The translations under genes and the position numbers were made by a program. This document shows positions 9,467-19,112 of a stretch of DNA of 64,000 nucleotides, piece by piece (position 1 is the stretch's first letter; each line of letters begins with the position of its first letter). The notes beneath the pieces are model-generated. The model did not search any database. It was not told the origin of the DNA and saw only the letters and a list, made by a program, of their open reading frames with translations. This stretch comes from Runella sp. MFBS21 (GTDB taxonomy: Bacteria; Bacteroidota; Bacteroidia; Cytophagales; Spirosomataceae): positions 1 to 64,000 of the forward strand of contig NZ_JARNTW010000010.1 in NCBI RefSeq assembly GCF_029433105.1, given 5' to 3'.

Positions 9467-10582
9467 ATGTACATCCATCAACGACCTTTATGGCCTCATT
9501 TTTCATGGGATCGGCAAGTGATTATGGATTTGCTGGCTTCCGTTCGCCATAAACAGGGGAAACTCATTGGCCGAATGGAAAGCTTAGGCTTCCCTTTGCA
9601 GGAAGAAGCCGTGCTGCAAACATTGACCTTAGAAGTTCTTAAATCCAATGAAATTGAAGGCGAAATCCTCAATGCCGAACAGGTACGCAGCAGTATTGCC
9701 CGCCGTCTAGGTATAGACATTGGAGCACTCTCTCCCACAGACCGCCATATCGAAGGGGTGGTGGAAATGCTATTGGATGCCACGCAGCATTACGATCAGC
9801 CTCTTACAGAAGACCGCCTCTTCGGCTGGCATGCCGCGCTGTTTCCTACAGGACGCAGCGGTATGTACAAAATCACCGTAGGAAATTGGCGGGATAATGA
9901 GAATGGCCCGATGCAAGTAGTATCAGGACCTTTAGGTCGTGAGAGGGTTCATTTTGAAGCTCCCTCTTCCGAACGACTACCCCAGGAAATGGCTCAGTTC
10001 ATAGAATGGTTTAATACCCAAAACAACATAGATCCTGTGCTCAAGGCGGCTATGGCTCATTTGTGGTTTGTGACCATTCACCCATTTGATGACGGTAATG
10101 GGCGTATCGCCCGCTCTATTGCTGATATGCAACTGGCGCGTGCGGATGGAAGTCATCAGCGCTTTTACAGCATGTCTGCCCAAATTCGACTAGAACGCAA
10201 AGACTACTATCATATTTTGGAAAAGACACAACGGGGAGATTTAGACATCACAGAGTGGGTTTATTGGTTTTTGACTTGCCTGGACAGGGCATTATCAGCC
10301 ACGGAAGACATTCTTACCTCAGTAATAACCAAAGCACGATATTGGAAATTTTTCTCTGAGAAAAACATCAATGACCGTCAAAAATTGATGCTCAATAAAT
10401 TATTAGATGGCTTCGATGGGAAACTCAATACATCCAAGTGGGCCAAAATCACCAAGACTTCAACGGATACCGCCTTGAGAGATATACAAAATTTAGTGGA
10501 GCAGGGTGTTTTGGTCAAAGAGGATTCAGGTGGTAGAAGTACAAGTTACAAGCTTGAAACCCGTATCCCAAAGAGCAATTAA
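9467..10582 (+). CDS. Fic family protein with N-terminal DUF4172 and C-terminal winged helix
   Basis: The 371-residue protein has a DUF4172-type N-terminus (about 1-85), a Fic core and a C-terminal winged-helix-like region (about 290-371). The core contains HPFDDGNGR (205-213), matching the HxFx(D/E)GNGR motif used for AMP transfer from ATP to a protein hydroxyl. SNEIEG at 60-65 fits the (S/T)xxxE(G/N) inhibitory motif placed N-terminal to the core, so the enzyme is probably autoinhibited (class II). Targets are unknown. Fic proteins of this layout are often solitary and suspected to be toxin-like or regulatory. The ATG is supported by the promoter geometry upstream; no clear Shine-Dalgarno is present. 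It sits next to the R-M genes and the CRISPR array. Confidence 0.9.
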   Translation: MYIHQRPLWPHFSWDRQVIMDLLASVRHKQGKLIGRMESLGFPLQEEAVLQTLTLEVLKSNEIEGEILNAEQVRSSIARRLGIDIGALSPTDRHIEGVVEMLLDATQHYDQPLTEDRLFGWHAALFPTGRSGMYKITVGNWRDNENGPMQVVSGPLGRERVHFEAPSSERLPQEMAQFIEWFNTQNNIDPVLKAAMAHLWFVTIHPFDDGNGRIARSIADMQLARADGSHQRFYSMSAQIRLERKDYYHILEKTQRGDLDITEWVYWFLTCLDRALSATEDILTSVITKARYWKFFSEKNINDRQKLMLNKLLDGFDGKLNTSKWAKITKTSTDTALRDIQNLVEQGVLVKEDSGGRSTSYKLETRIPKSN

Positions 10583-11423
10583 AAACGCTAAAAAATAGAC
10601 CCATTGATAATTTATCTACGGCAGTCGCTTCACTTTTCAGAGAAGGCTTGTACTAAAATAAAATTGTTGGAAAAAATGAGATAGGAAAAGTAAAGAATCT
10701 AATGTTGTTGTACCTATGTTGTACCAAACAAAAAAATATATTGTTTATTTTGCGTAAGTACCTGTATATTAATCGATTATGCTCTTGTAAAATATCTACT
10801 TGGGGAGGTTCAAAGCCTCGCGATGTTTGGTTTGATATGTATTAATTTGTAAAAGCCTTTTTTAAGGCTTGGTTTATTAGTATGAGCTAACAATTTTTTT
10901 TTAAAATCAATTCACTCTATCCTGATAATTTTATTAAAAACCTTTGACTGGGATGCTGTAGGATAGCAACATGCCCTGAAACATGGTTTTGAACAGGTCT
11001 CGGTATTGCAAGACCGTCGTTTGTTGGCGACCGCCTACTGCCAAAGCATTGGTCATGCGTCGATTCCCTAGGCGTAAATTAGTAAATGACATGTACCAGA
11101 AGGTATTCTGCAAAACAGTGAAACTGTAGTTCTGAGAAGGACCAGTAAGTCAGCTAGAAATAATGTAATGAGACATTGATTTATGAGAGGGCGATTTGTG
11201 ATAGTAAAAGATATAAACGTTAGCAGTTTAAAAGAGTAAAGATTGTCTCTCTAATACGCCCGTTTTGCGAGACAAATTTTATTTTATAAACGGGCGTTTA
11301 TGAGACAAGAAATCTGGTTAGGAATGGTCAGTCGATGTCGTGATTGCTATAACAGATTTACTTAACGGTTTGTTGCACAAGCAGTTCGTGTTTAGTTTTG
11401 TATAAACTAACACATTTCTAGCT
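10583..11423. other. Gene-free gap with possible coding debris
   Basis: No intact gene is visible. On the plus strand at about 10969-11070 one reading frame gives HALKHGFEQVSVLQDRRLLA and a little more before a stop at CCCTAG. It is more GC-rich than its surroundings and looks like a gene fragment, perhaps from a mobile element, but I cannot name it. TTGTACC is repeated at about 10710-10730. A long nested inverted repeat lies at 11243-11308 and is listed separately. Confidence 0.4.
11243..11308. repeat. Nested inverted repeat
   Basis: TTGTCTC (11243-11249) and ACGCCCGTTT (11256-11265) on the left are mirrored by AAACGGGCGT (11288-11297) and GAGACAA (11302-11308) on the right. A second GAGACAA lies in the loop at 11269-11275. 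The inner arms pair perfectly over 10 bp. It could be a terminator-like hairpin, a mobile-element end pair or a regulatory site. It lies about 115 bp upstream of the lipoprotein gene. Confidence 0.7.
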
Positions 11424-11813
11424 ATGACAAGTAAAACAATTTCGCTTCGATTTGTCCTGTATTTATTACTGGGATTCACCCTGTTTTCATGCAATAAAAG
11501 TGAGGAACCCGCTCCGGGAAATTCACCAGAACAATTCATTGCCAATAAATGGTGGTGTCCCGGCGGAAACTTTGCCCAACAATATTTTGCTGCAGACGGC
11601 AGTTGGCAACAACGACTCAAAATAACTGACACGCCCGATACTGGAAAATGGAGTTTTTCATCGGATAAAAAAACCATTAATATTTCTGATGTCAAAGGTG
11701 GCAGTACTACACAACTCTTAACGCAGTGGAGTTATATGGTTAATCGATTAGAAAGTTCAGCTCTGGATATCAATTATTCAGGCATTGCCATTAGTTACAC
11801 GCCTTGTCCTTAA
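11424..11813 (+). CDS. Small lipoprotein, lipocalin-like, function unknown
   Basis: The 129-residue protein has a lipoprotein signal with lipobox LFSC, acylated cysteine at C23, followed by a short polar linker and a beta-rich domain. The layout (a WWCPGG start, then KITDTPDTGKWSFSSDKKTI) resembles lipocalin-like lipoproteins common in Bacteroidota, where the phrase for a sum of 'TGKW' type recurs. No catalytic residues are evident. The gene stands alone between two hairpins. The function is unknown and the family call is by general pattern only. Confidence 0.7.
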   Translation: MTSKTISLRFVLYLLLGFTLFSCNKSEEPAPGNSPEQFIANKWWCPGGNFAQQYFAADGSWQQRLKITDTPDTGKWSFSSDKKTINISDVKGGSTTQLLTQWSYMVNRLESSALDINYSGIAISYTPCP

Positions 11814-11820
11814 CCAACGA

Positions 11821-11848
11821 AGTAGCCGGCAATCAATTGCCGGCTACT
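11821..11848. terminator. Perfect 13-bp hairpin downstream of the lipoprotein gene
   Basis: AGTAGCCGGCAAT and its exact complement are separated by only CA. It begins 8 bp after the lipoprotein stop codon. There is no long T tract, so it may be a weak terminator or an mRNA-stabilising end. Confidence 0.65.
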
Positions 11849-12117
11849 TACCGATAGTGGCCAGCGATTTGATCAATGAAATTCTGGCTTTGAAAAATTC
11901 GGAAAAATTTAAATCAAGAGCATCAGGCAGGGGTAAGGGACTGCCGCTTCAAGAGACGTCGAATCTAATTGCGTTGTTTCTTAATTGTTTTTCAAAGTGT
12001 TGATATTGCCCTTGTACATTTTGTATGACAAAAGAAAAAGCAATAATTAAAGGAGTAACTACAATGCGGTATATTGTCATAAAGAAATATAAGTTATGTT
12101 TTTATATAAATAAATTT

Positions 12118-12160
12118 GTAACTGTTTAGGTAGCTTTCAATGGGCTACCTAAACAGTTAC
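12118..12160 (-). terminator. Perfect 17-bp hairpin downstream of the HTH-TM-PKD-like gene
   Basis: GTAACTGTTTAGGTAGC (12118-12134) pairs with its exact complement at 12144-12160 across a 9-nt loop. It lies about 30 bp past the stop of the minus-strand gene ending at 12192. The region 11849-12117 between the two hairpins shows no gene. Confidence 0.7.
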
Positions 12161-12191
12161 TGATTAAAATTAATTTTATGAGACGGACAAG

Positions 12192-13427
12192 TCAGTATCG
12201 CTTCAATTCAAATCGTTTCACTTCGCCCGTGCCAAAAAACTGGATGCGCGTACCTACAATTGTTCCGATGTTATGCTCAATAGGACGACTAAAAGCCAGT
12301 TTGTCATTTACAAAAACCTTCATCGAATGACTTTTTACTTCGCAACGAACCTCTACCCAATCTTTGAAATCAACGCCTAAACCTGATAAATCTTCGGTGT
12401 GGCCGTCAAAAATGCGGTTGTTGAGTATGACCTCTAAATCTGCTACGCATCCTTTAGCACAAAGTGGTATTACTGTTGTTCCTTTGGTACCAAGTAAGGA
12501 TATTTTGGTTTGCTGACACACACCATCACCTTTCCCAAAAGTATTTCTCAACGATGTTTCCATTACGAAGTGCTGACTCGGTACCGCCATTGTTTTTTGT
12601 ACTTTAAACAAACTTACCCACGGCACTGACTGGAACAAACTTGGTTTAGCTTGCTCCAGGTCAGCCATTGTGATGTCGATAGGTTTGGAATAGTCAACCT
12701 GTTTTTTAGAAAAATAAATAGGAATAGGTTTCTTGTCCATCATGCGCAGCCAACCGTCAGTTTCGATGATTAAATCGTGGTTTTGTATAACCGAGTCATT
12801 GAGTACGAGTTGAATAGGGTAAACCCCCGGAGTATAATAAGTGTGTGCCCATTGAGACTTGTGTTTATCTACTTTTATGCGTTGGTGCGTGTCTTGGTTT
12901 TGTAGAATAAACACACTGTCGGCGTTGGAGTCCATGACATTGTATTTAATAAAAACGGTATTGGGTAAACCCTTCGTTATGAATTGACTGCTGAAGCGGA
13001 TATGATGATACCGAAGATTTGGGGTATAATTCCAAAAAGCTGACAACGAATGAGGCATCAGTAAAATGAAAAGACACAACATCATACTGAATCTAAACCG
13101 GTTAGGTTGGGAAATAGCAACTGTAACAGAAGGTATAGTAGGAGGAGGCAGTAGAGCCACTTGTGTGCTGTTGAATGTACGCCAACTATCATAACCTGCA
13201 AATTGTGCCAACGCATTGAGTGTTCCCAAGTTAGGAGTACTGTCGTAAGGTATCTTTCCCCAGAGCCTTTTTAGGGTGCTGGTGCTCAATTGTGTGCGTG
13301 TTTCTTCAAAAATACGTTCACTGAGGTTTTCAAAATCTTGATTTTGCCAGTGTTCACTACTTCCCCAAGCCAGTTTTTCTTCGATGGACTTTTGGCATTT
13401 TTTGAGCGAATGTGCTTCTTTATTCAT
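12192..13427 (-). CDS. Membrane-anchored protein with N-terminal helical domain and extracytoplasmic beta domains
   Basis: The 411-residue protein has a cytoplasmic helical region (about 1-95) with the pattern LSTSTLKRLWGK, then NALAQFAGYDSWRTF. This pattern recurs in Bacteroidota proteins and could be DNA-binding or regulatory. One membrane segment follows at about 113-132, then an extracytoplasmic part. That part has a PKD-like beta segment (about 140-215, GVYPIQLVLNDSV) and a C-terminal lectin-like segment (about 275-411) ending KRFELKRY. I recognise the architecture but not a function. A transmembrane sensor that couples an outside ligand to an inside helical domain is one reading, by inference only. 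Confidence 0.65.
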   Translation of the reverse strand: MNKEAHSLKKCQKSIEEKLAWGSSEHWQNQDFENLSERIFEETRTQLSTSTLKRLWGKIPYDSTPNLGTLNALAQFAGYDSWRTFNSTQVALLPPPTIPSVTVAISQPNRFRFSMMLCLFILLMPHSLSAFWNYTPNLRYHHIRFSSQFITKGLPNTVFIKYNVMDSNADSVFILQNQDTHQRIKVDKHKSQWAHTYYTPGVYPIQLVLNDSVIQNHDLIIETDGWLRMMDKKPIPIYFSKKQVDYSKPIDITMADLEQAKPSLFQSVPWVSLFKVQKTMAVPSQHFVMETSLRNTFGKGDGVCQQTKISLLGTKGTTVIPLCAKGCVADLEVILNNRIFDGHTEDLSGLGVDFKDWVEVRCEVKSHSMKVFVNDKLAFSRPIEHNIGTIVGTRIQFFGTGEVKRFELKRY

Positions 13428-13567
13428 TTGAAAATGAATGATTTATGAGTTTGAACAAATCTGAATATATTTGAAAAAGCCTTGATTTGTGCGCTATTAT
13501 ATGCAAGGTACTTTTGTCAAAAAGTATAATGTATAAAATTATCTGATCACGTCTAAATTTTTGAAAT

Positions 13568-14686
13568 ATGAACCACGTATCGCGTCGAAAATTCTTACAA
13601 AATATAGGTTTGGGTAGTTCGTTGTTATCGGTTTCCGGCCTCACTTTACCGTCTAACAACTTTATTAACTCCAACAACGACCAAAAACTCAATGTGGCAC
13701 TTTGTGGCTTAGGACGATATGCCAATGCCGTAGCGTATGGATTAGAATCATCAAACTATTGCCGTTTGAGCGGACTGGTTTCGGGAACGCCCACCAAGGC
13801 GGCCGAATGGGCAAAAAACTACCGTGTACCTTCACAAAATGTATACAATTACCAAAATTTTGATAAGATTATCAGCAACAAAGATATTGATTTGGTATAT
13901 GTACTCTTGCCCAACGCCATGCATAAGGAGTATGTCATTAGGGCCGCAAAGGCAAAAAAACACGTTATTGTAGAAAAACCTATGGCACTCAACGCTAAAG
14001 ACTGTGAAGAAATGATAAAGGTGTGTGAAGATGAAGGAGTGCAGCTGGCAGTGGGATATCGGTTACACTACGAACCCACACATTTGGAAATCAAAAGATT
14101 GGGACAAGAGAAAGTATTTGGGCAAGTAAGGTACATTGAGGCTTCGTTGGGTTACAAAACGGATGCACCGGGCGATCCTAATGAATGGCGAATGAAAAAA
14201 GCCTTATCGGGCGGCGGGCCATTGATGAATTTGGGTGTGTATTGCATCCAAAGTGCCAGGTATGTACTTGGAGAAGAGCCGATTTCTGTAACTGCGCAAT
14301 TTGGCCCCAATACTAACAAAGCGTATTTTGCGGAGGTAGAAGCATCTATTTCGTGGCAACTATACTTTCCCGGCGGAGCGGTTTGTTCCTCAGTGAGTAG
14401 TTATAACTTTGCCATTGACCGGTTTTATGCAGGAGCCGATAAAGGTTTTTTTGAGTTAAGTCCTGCCTTGAGTTATGGGCCATTCAAAGGACGGACTTCC
14501 ACCGGTGAATTGAATTTTCCGGTTATCAACCAGCAAACCCAGCAAATGGATGAAATTGCCCGGATTTTATTGACTAATCAACCCCTTCCCACGCACATTG
14601 CGGGTCAGGAAGGTTTAAAAGACATGCGGATTGTGGATGCCATCTACAAAGCAGCAAAGACAGGTAAGAAGATTTTGATAAGATAA
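13568..14686 (+). CDS. Tat-exported Gfo/Idh/MocA family oxidoreductase
   Basis: The 372-residue protein starts with a twin-arginine signal (RRKFLQ at 6-11 followed by a hydrophobic stretch), so it is probably folded with its NAD(P) cofactor and exported. A Rossmann domain follows, with an ALCGLGRYAN nucleotide-binding turn near residue 45. VEKPMA supplies the EKP lysine typical of the Gfo/Idh/MocA family. The C-terminal half has the GGGPLMNLGVYCIQSARYVLG segment pattern of glucose-fructose-oxidoreductase-like enzymes. Such proteins act on sugars or inositols. It is a single-gene unit and its substrate is unknown. The divergent gene at 12192-13427 leaves about 140 bp of shared promoter region. 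Confidence 0.88.
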   Translation: MNHVSRRKFLQNIGLGSSLLSVSGLTLPSNNFINSNNDQKLNVALCGLGRYANAVAYGLESSNYCRLSGLVSGTPTKAAEWAKNYRVPSQNVYNYQNFDKIISNKDIDLVYVLLPNAMHKEYVIRAAKAKKHVIVEKPMALNAKDCEEMIKVCEDEGVQLAVGYRLHYEPTHLEIKRLGQEKVFGQVRYIEASLGYKTDAPGDPNEWRMKKALSGGGPLMNLGVYCIQSARYVLGEEPISVTAQFGPNTNKAYFAEVEASISWQLYFPGGAVCSSVSSYNFAIDRFYAGADKGFFELSPALSYGPFKGRTSTGELNFPVINQQTQQMDEIARILLTNQPLPTHIAGQEGLKDMRIVDAIYKAAKTGKKILIR

Positions 14687-15003
14687 GAACATGCCCACAA
14701 ATAGATCTCGACAGAAAATGGCATTGTTATCGTTAAAATAGCTTTATGCCTTACCAATGCTTATTGATGTCAATTATCTGTCAGTTTCAGTACAATGTAT
14801 CAATCACGACTTTGCTTAACACATATCAAGCACTACTTGTATTGCATTTTCACAAAGCCCTTGTTTCAGCAGGCATAACTACTTGAATTAATTATAAGCG
14901 CAAGCATACCGATTTAACCTGTAGTTTATTTCGGTATACTTGCACTTTGCGCTAATAAAACTAAGAAGTTAGAGCTGAAAGGTTTTGTAAGAGTGAAAGA
15001 CAC
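14687..15003. other. Gap of about 317 bp containing a terminator-like hairpin
   Basis: No gene is visible. GCAAGCATACCG (14900-14911) pairs with CGGTATACTTGC (14932-14943) with one mismatch, flanked by AGCGC and GCGCT. It lies downstream of the minus-strand gene ending at 15004 and may terminate it. Confidence 0.5.
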
Positions 15004-16575
15004 TTAATGGAGTTCAATATCTTTCGAAAGAAAACGGCCATCAATGGCATATAATCCGGGAAACTTCACAATAGGCGTAAGTTCACTACCATCAGGTCGG
15101 CATCTGAATAAGATATCATTTGCCCTAAATACGACGAAATTGGCCTCAGGAAATGACCACACATCAATACTAAGGTTTGTCATTCCGGTGTTAATCTCAT
15201 TTATTAAATAGTTCGAAATACGCTTGTAAGTATTGGTGTTAAGATCGTAAATATACGTTCCTTGGGTCGCGGTCGTGATTTCTTCGTTGTCAATCTTTCT
15301 TCCTGATTTAGCATTGAAAATAATATGTGAATTATCCGTCCACTTATACTGGTTGTCGGTAAACGGAATAGGAATGACTTTTTCAGTCAAATTTTTAACA
15401 TCTAGTACCACAACCCCCGTTTCTTGGGTCCAATAGCTTCTATTGCCTCCAACCCATCCTGCATTGCCTAAGAGGAGCCGACTTGAGTCAGGCGAAAACT
15501 CTTTTAGGAGTCCATGAGAAGTACCGACAACGCCCGTAAAGCCATTGGGCATAAACAAAAAACTTTTGGCGCTGGAACTCATATATGAGGTAGGGATAGG
15601 GACCGATGGTTTTTTTGCTTCAAAATCTTTCACTGAAAATGCAGGCTGATCATTGTCAGTTAACCCACCCTCCCCGTTATAGGTCGGAAACCCACACAAC
15701 AAAGCTTTTGTTTGGGTTCTGTTCAACCACATTGAATGAAATGACTTGGGACTGCTGCGAAGAAATAGTTGTTTTTCCAACGACCACCAACCACTTTTGG
15801 AAGGATCATTTATATCAGTTGCATAAAACCAATCAGTGATATAAGTATTATTGTTAATCCAATCACCATCTATTTCTTTAAATTTTCCGGTAGTTAAATT
15901 AATCATCTTATCAACTTGGAAGCTTTGCTGTCCTACGATAGCGTTCTCTCCTTTCACAAATAAGATTTCTCCCGTCATGGCACCATTGAAGGTAAGTTGG
16001 GTCGGTGTTGAAAACTGACCTTTTGTTATATCAAAATCAACCTTCCAAATATCATTATTAAAAGTCAAATACCCTTTTGACCAATCCGTAGATAGTTTTA
16101 CGGAGCTTCTGTCTAGGGCTGATCCTTTGCTAACCGTTGCCATTTCTACATCGTATTTGAAAACACCCGTTGAATCGAATCCTAGCAAATGATCTCGACT
16201 GCCAGGGATTCTATTAAACAGCATTTTATGTTTTGTAGAATAATAAGTTTCTCCTTTGCCTGGCCACCACGACACTTCTTTTCCGGTTCGTATGTCAAGA
16301 ATTACACCATAACCACTGAAATTACCTTCTGCGGGCGAGAGATAGTTGGTATTGGTAGATAAGGTATAATAAGGTTTAGTTTCTATGGCATCAGATGTCC
16401 CTCTATGAACCAAAAGATAGTATTTGTAGTCGCTAGGTAGCAATGCACCTTTCAAAGTACTTTTGTTAGAAGTGGTAGTGGTTTTAACGGGTTTAGCGTT
16501 AGATTTGGTTTGTGAATAGGCAAAGTTTACAAAGGCAAGCAGTAAAAGCACTATAATGAGTCTTTCTTGTTTCAT
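15004..16575 (-). CDS. Secreted beta-propeller-like protein, function unknown
   Basis: The 523-residue protein has a signal peptide (hydrophobic stretch about 6-20, ending AYSQ) and a threonine/serine-rich linker. The rest is beta-rich with repeated blocks ending in short aromatic-glycine turns, e.g. GVILDIRTGKEVSWWPGKGE, GWWSLEKQLFLR and GTYIYDLNTNTYKRIS. These blocks look like TolB/WD-type propeller blades. No catalytic signature is visible. The gene has no operon partner and probably encodes a periplasmic or surface protein. The family is not recognised. Confidence 0.6.
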   Translation of the reverse strand: MKQERLIIVLLLLAFVNFAYSQTKSNAKPVKTTTTSNKSTLKGALLPSDYKYYLLVHRGTSDAIETKPYYTLSTNTNYLSPAEGNFSGYGVILDIRTGKEVSWWPGKGETYYSTKHKMLFNRIPGSRDHLLGFDSTGVFKYDVEMATVSKGSALDRSSVKLSTDWSKGYLTFNNDIWKVDFDITKGQFSTPTQLTFNGAMTGEILFVKGENAIVGQQSFQVDKMINLTTGKFKEIDGDWINNNTYITDWFYATDINDPSKSGWWSLEKQLFLRSSPKSFHSMWLNRTQTKALLCGFPTYNGEGGLTDNDQPAFSVKDFEAKKPSVPIPTSYMSSSAKSFLFMPNGFTGVVGTSHGLLKEFSPDSSRLLLGNAGWVGGNRSYWTQETGVVVLDVKNLTEKVIPIPFTDNQYKWTDNSHIIFNAKSGRKIDNEEITTATQGTYIYDLNTNTYKRISNYLINEINTGMTNLSIDVWSFPEANFVVFRANDILFRCRPDGSELTPIVKFPGLYAIDGRFLSKDIELH

Positions 16576-17543
16576 TGAGTGTAAAGATTAGTTAATTGCC
16601 CTAAATATCGGAGTTAAAAGCCTTACATCACTATGAAAACAAAAAAACTTATCCTATGAGGTGCCCTGTAAGTGGCCCTAAAATTTACGAAATTATCATT
16701 TTCAATGGCGTTCCATTGACGGTTGAATAGTGGATTACAGTAGTGTAGAAATCACGACTTTTCTTGATAATTTCCCACAAATGTTGGAAGTAGACTTTGA
16801 TTATCTGAGCGGAAATTTGTTGGGAGGCGGAATAAAGAAGGACGTCTAGCGACAGCCGAGTTGTCTGATTGGTTTCATGTCTGAGTATCCCGTTGTCTCT
16901 ACGCTGCTCTCTACCGTTCAGTTTGATTGAACTGTACCTGCTGCATTCTTTCTGTAAGGGTATGTCAATCGCTTTTTGGACTTCGGCTAAATTCAAACTT
17001 TTTAAACAGGGAAGGGTGGTTTTTTTTTCTTTATGGAAAAAGCATGAAACGCATTAATATAAATAATATTGTCTGATACGCATAAAATAATAGGAAGTGA
17101 AAAATGAAAAATTACTGGAATTCCAGTATTGGAATAAAGAAGAAATATATAAACCTTTGTGGAAATTAATTTAATACTGATTGAATATACTTCAAGGTGT
17201 ACTTTTAACTAAATGTCCAGAGCCTATTGACTTATAAAGTTGTGTGCACAATGAAGTATGTAGTTGGTATTGTTATACGCTATGTAGATTGTAAGTAATG
17301 AAAAAGGTAGATGGTAGGAGACTGATGTAGCTATACTACTATTTGCTGGTTAGTTTTTTTGTTGTACTTTAATTTAAAGTTTGTGTTTCTTTGTGAATTG
17401 ATTAGTGGTGTAAACATATGGCAAAAATAATTTTTCATTTAATATCTAATGAAAAATATGTTTCACAATCTCTGAATTTTAAGTGAACTGTAATATTTTT
17501 TTGTTTTTGTAAAAAAATACAAAATTTAATTATAAATAAATTT
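16576..17543. other. Gene-poor gap of nearly 1 kb
   Basis: I see no convincing gene. A 103-codon minus-strand frame at 16685-16996 has no recognisable pattern. A perfect 16-bp palindrome, TACTGGAATTCCAGTA, lies at 17113-17128 and may be an operator. The right part becomes very AT-rich toward the next gene. Confidence 0.5.
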
Positions 17544-18659
17544 ATGAAATGCTTTATTTTTATTTTATCTGTAATGGGGTCATGTGCAGTAAAAGGACAA
17601 GGTGTTTTTAAAATAAGCTTGATACTGCCAGAAGAGTTGGAGATAGACAAGTTAAATGTTTTTTACGACAATGGTATAAGTGAAGATAAGCTTAAGGTGT
17701 CGCGCAAAAATGGGCCGCTGTTTTTGACTGGAAAGTATTTTTCAAAATATGTGTTTTTGAAGTTAGTGTATCCAGATACAAGAAAAGAAGGTAATAAGTT
17801 TATTGGGACTTTTTTTGCGAATGACAAGCCAGGAGTGATAAGGATAGTTAAATCTGACAGTATAAATCCGTTTCAATATTACAAATTAAAGAATGTACTA
17901 GCTCCGAATGAATTAGGAAAGTCAAGATTTGACGATTTTATTAAGAAAGAACATGTTGATTTTGTGAATTTTATACAGAAATATACTGACCAAATGAATG
18001 ACTCTTTGGCTAGTATAGCTTTTGAGAAGTCAGATAAACTAATGAATAAAAAAACTGAATTTGTTATTAAAAATAACAGTAATTATTATTCGTTTTGGGT
18101 GTACAGAAGAGAGGTTGTCTATAATCATATGATAACTCCGGATAGTTTAACTAAAATTTTTAATACTTTTACTGAAAGCTTAAAAAGTAGTAGAGAAGGT
18201 AAGGAGGTGAAAAAAATAATTGCTGGATTAGACCTGAGAAAAAACCAATTCATTGATAATGTAAGAATAAAAGACATAAATGGAGATTTTATTAAAATTA
18301 TAAATAATGAGAAAAAGTATGTGTTGTTGAATTTCTGGGCATCATGGTGTGCTCCTTGTTTGAAAGAAGTTTCAATAGTTTTAGATATAAAGAAAAAATA
18401 CTCAGATTACGTAGACTTTGTATTTGTGAGTGCCGATGAAGATATATTGGATTTTGAAAAAGCTGTTAAAAAGTTTAATATTATAGGTAGACATGCCTTT
18501 ATTAATGATGACTTAATGAAGGCTTTTGGCGCTCAAGTGATACCTAAAGTGTATTTAATTAAATCTGATGGCTTAGTTTTGTATAATAGGAATGAAGAAA
18601 AAGATTTTAAGTTAGAGTATCTAGAAAAATTGATAGAAAAAGAAATATCTATGAAGTGA
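17544..18659 (+). CDS. TlpA-like thioredoxin-fold disulfide reductase, AT-rich
   Basis: The 371-residue protein has a short signal-like N-terminus (about 1-20), a DUF4369-type N-terminal region of beta structure and charged helices (about 21-235), and a C-terminal thioredoxin domain. WCAPC at residues 268-272 is the redox CxxC, preceded by LLNFWASW. VIPKVYLI supplies the cis-proline segment. Proteins of this build are periplasmic thiol-disulfide reductases that keep cysteines reduced, for example for cytochrome maturation. The gene is markedly more AT-rich than its neighbours, with many AAA, TTT and ATA codons, suggesting a different origin. The stop is followed by a run of 20 T. Confidence 0.85.
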   Translation: MKCFIFILSVMGSCAVKGQGVFKISLILPEELEIDKLNVFYDNGISEDKLKVSRKNGPLFLTGKYFSKYVFLKLVYPDTRKEGNKFIGTFFANDKPGVIRIVKSDSINPFQYYKLKNVLAPNELGKSRFDDFIKKEHVDFVNFIQKYTDQMNDSLASIAFEKSDKLMNKKTEFVIKNNSNYYSFWVYRREVVYNHMITPDSLTKIFNTFTESLKSSREGKEVKKIIAGLDLRKNQFIDNVRIKDINGDFIKIINNEKKYVLLNFWASWCAPCLKEVSIVLDIKKKYSDYVDFVFVSADEDILDFEKAVKKFNIIGRHAFINDDLMKAFGAQVIPKVYLIKSDGLVLYNRNEEKDFKLEYLEKLIEKEISMK

Positions 18660-18664
18660 ATTTG

Positions 18665-18684
18665 TTTTTTTTTTTTTTTTTTTT
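18665..18684 (+). repeat. Run of 20 T residues
   Basis: An uninterrupted T20 tract starts 6 bp after the TlpA-like stop codon, followed by GAGG and a second T7 run. It is likely unstable in length and could act as a transcript-release tract, but no hairpin precedes it. Confidence 0.8.
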
Positions 18685-19112
18685 GAGGTTTTTTTAGAGA
18701 AAATAAAATTTCAATAAACTGTATACGTGCCTTATCTTATGGGTTAGTATATTGCATAAAGAGTAGGGGTTAGTTGAAGTATTGATATGTAAAATTTATT
18801 GTTCCTATTGACTTGAAATAATGGAGTGCATTCCTATAGATGTATGTGTAGCAGCTAATACAAACATTAATCAGTGTTTGACTAATGGATTTTTTTTAAT
18901 TCTCTGGATATTCCTCTGCTTTATCATGAAGTCCCGCCCTCATACAGTATTTCGCTGAAATCAGAAGGCCAACGCAACTGATTCTTATGACTTTCTTAAT
19001 ATTATTTTTGTTTTGTCAGCCTTAGTGATAATTGATATTGTAATGTTTTTTTACAGATAAAATAATTAATTTCGAATCCTCATACACTCAACCTGATTCT
19101 ACCTACGCTACA
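18685..19112. other. AT-rich gap, nothing recognised
   Basis: About 430 bp without a plausible gene, tRNA or clear hairpin. The right end should hold the promoter of the gene starting at 19113. Confidence 0.4.

Noticed and set aside
10690-10900. Possible tRNA or attachment site in the gap after the Fic gene
   Set aside because: I looked for a T-loop and acceptor pairing and found none; only a short TTGTACC repeat is present.
16685-16996. 103-codon minus-strand ORF in the 16.6-17.5 kb gap
   Set aside because: No recognisable pattern, signal peptide or conserved-looking context. It may be chance, though it is not overlapped by another gene.
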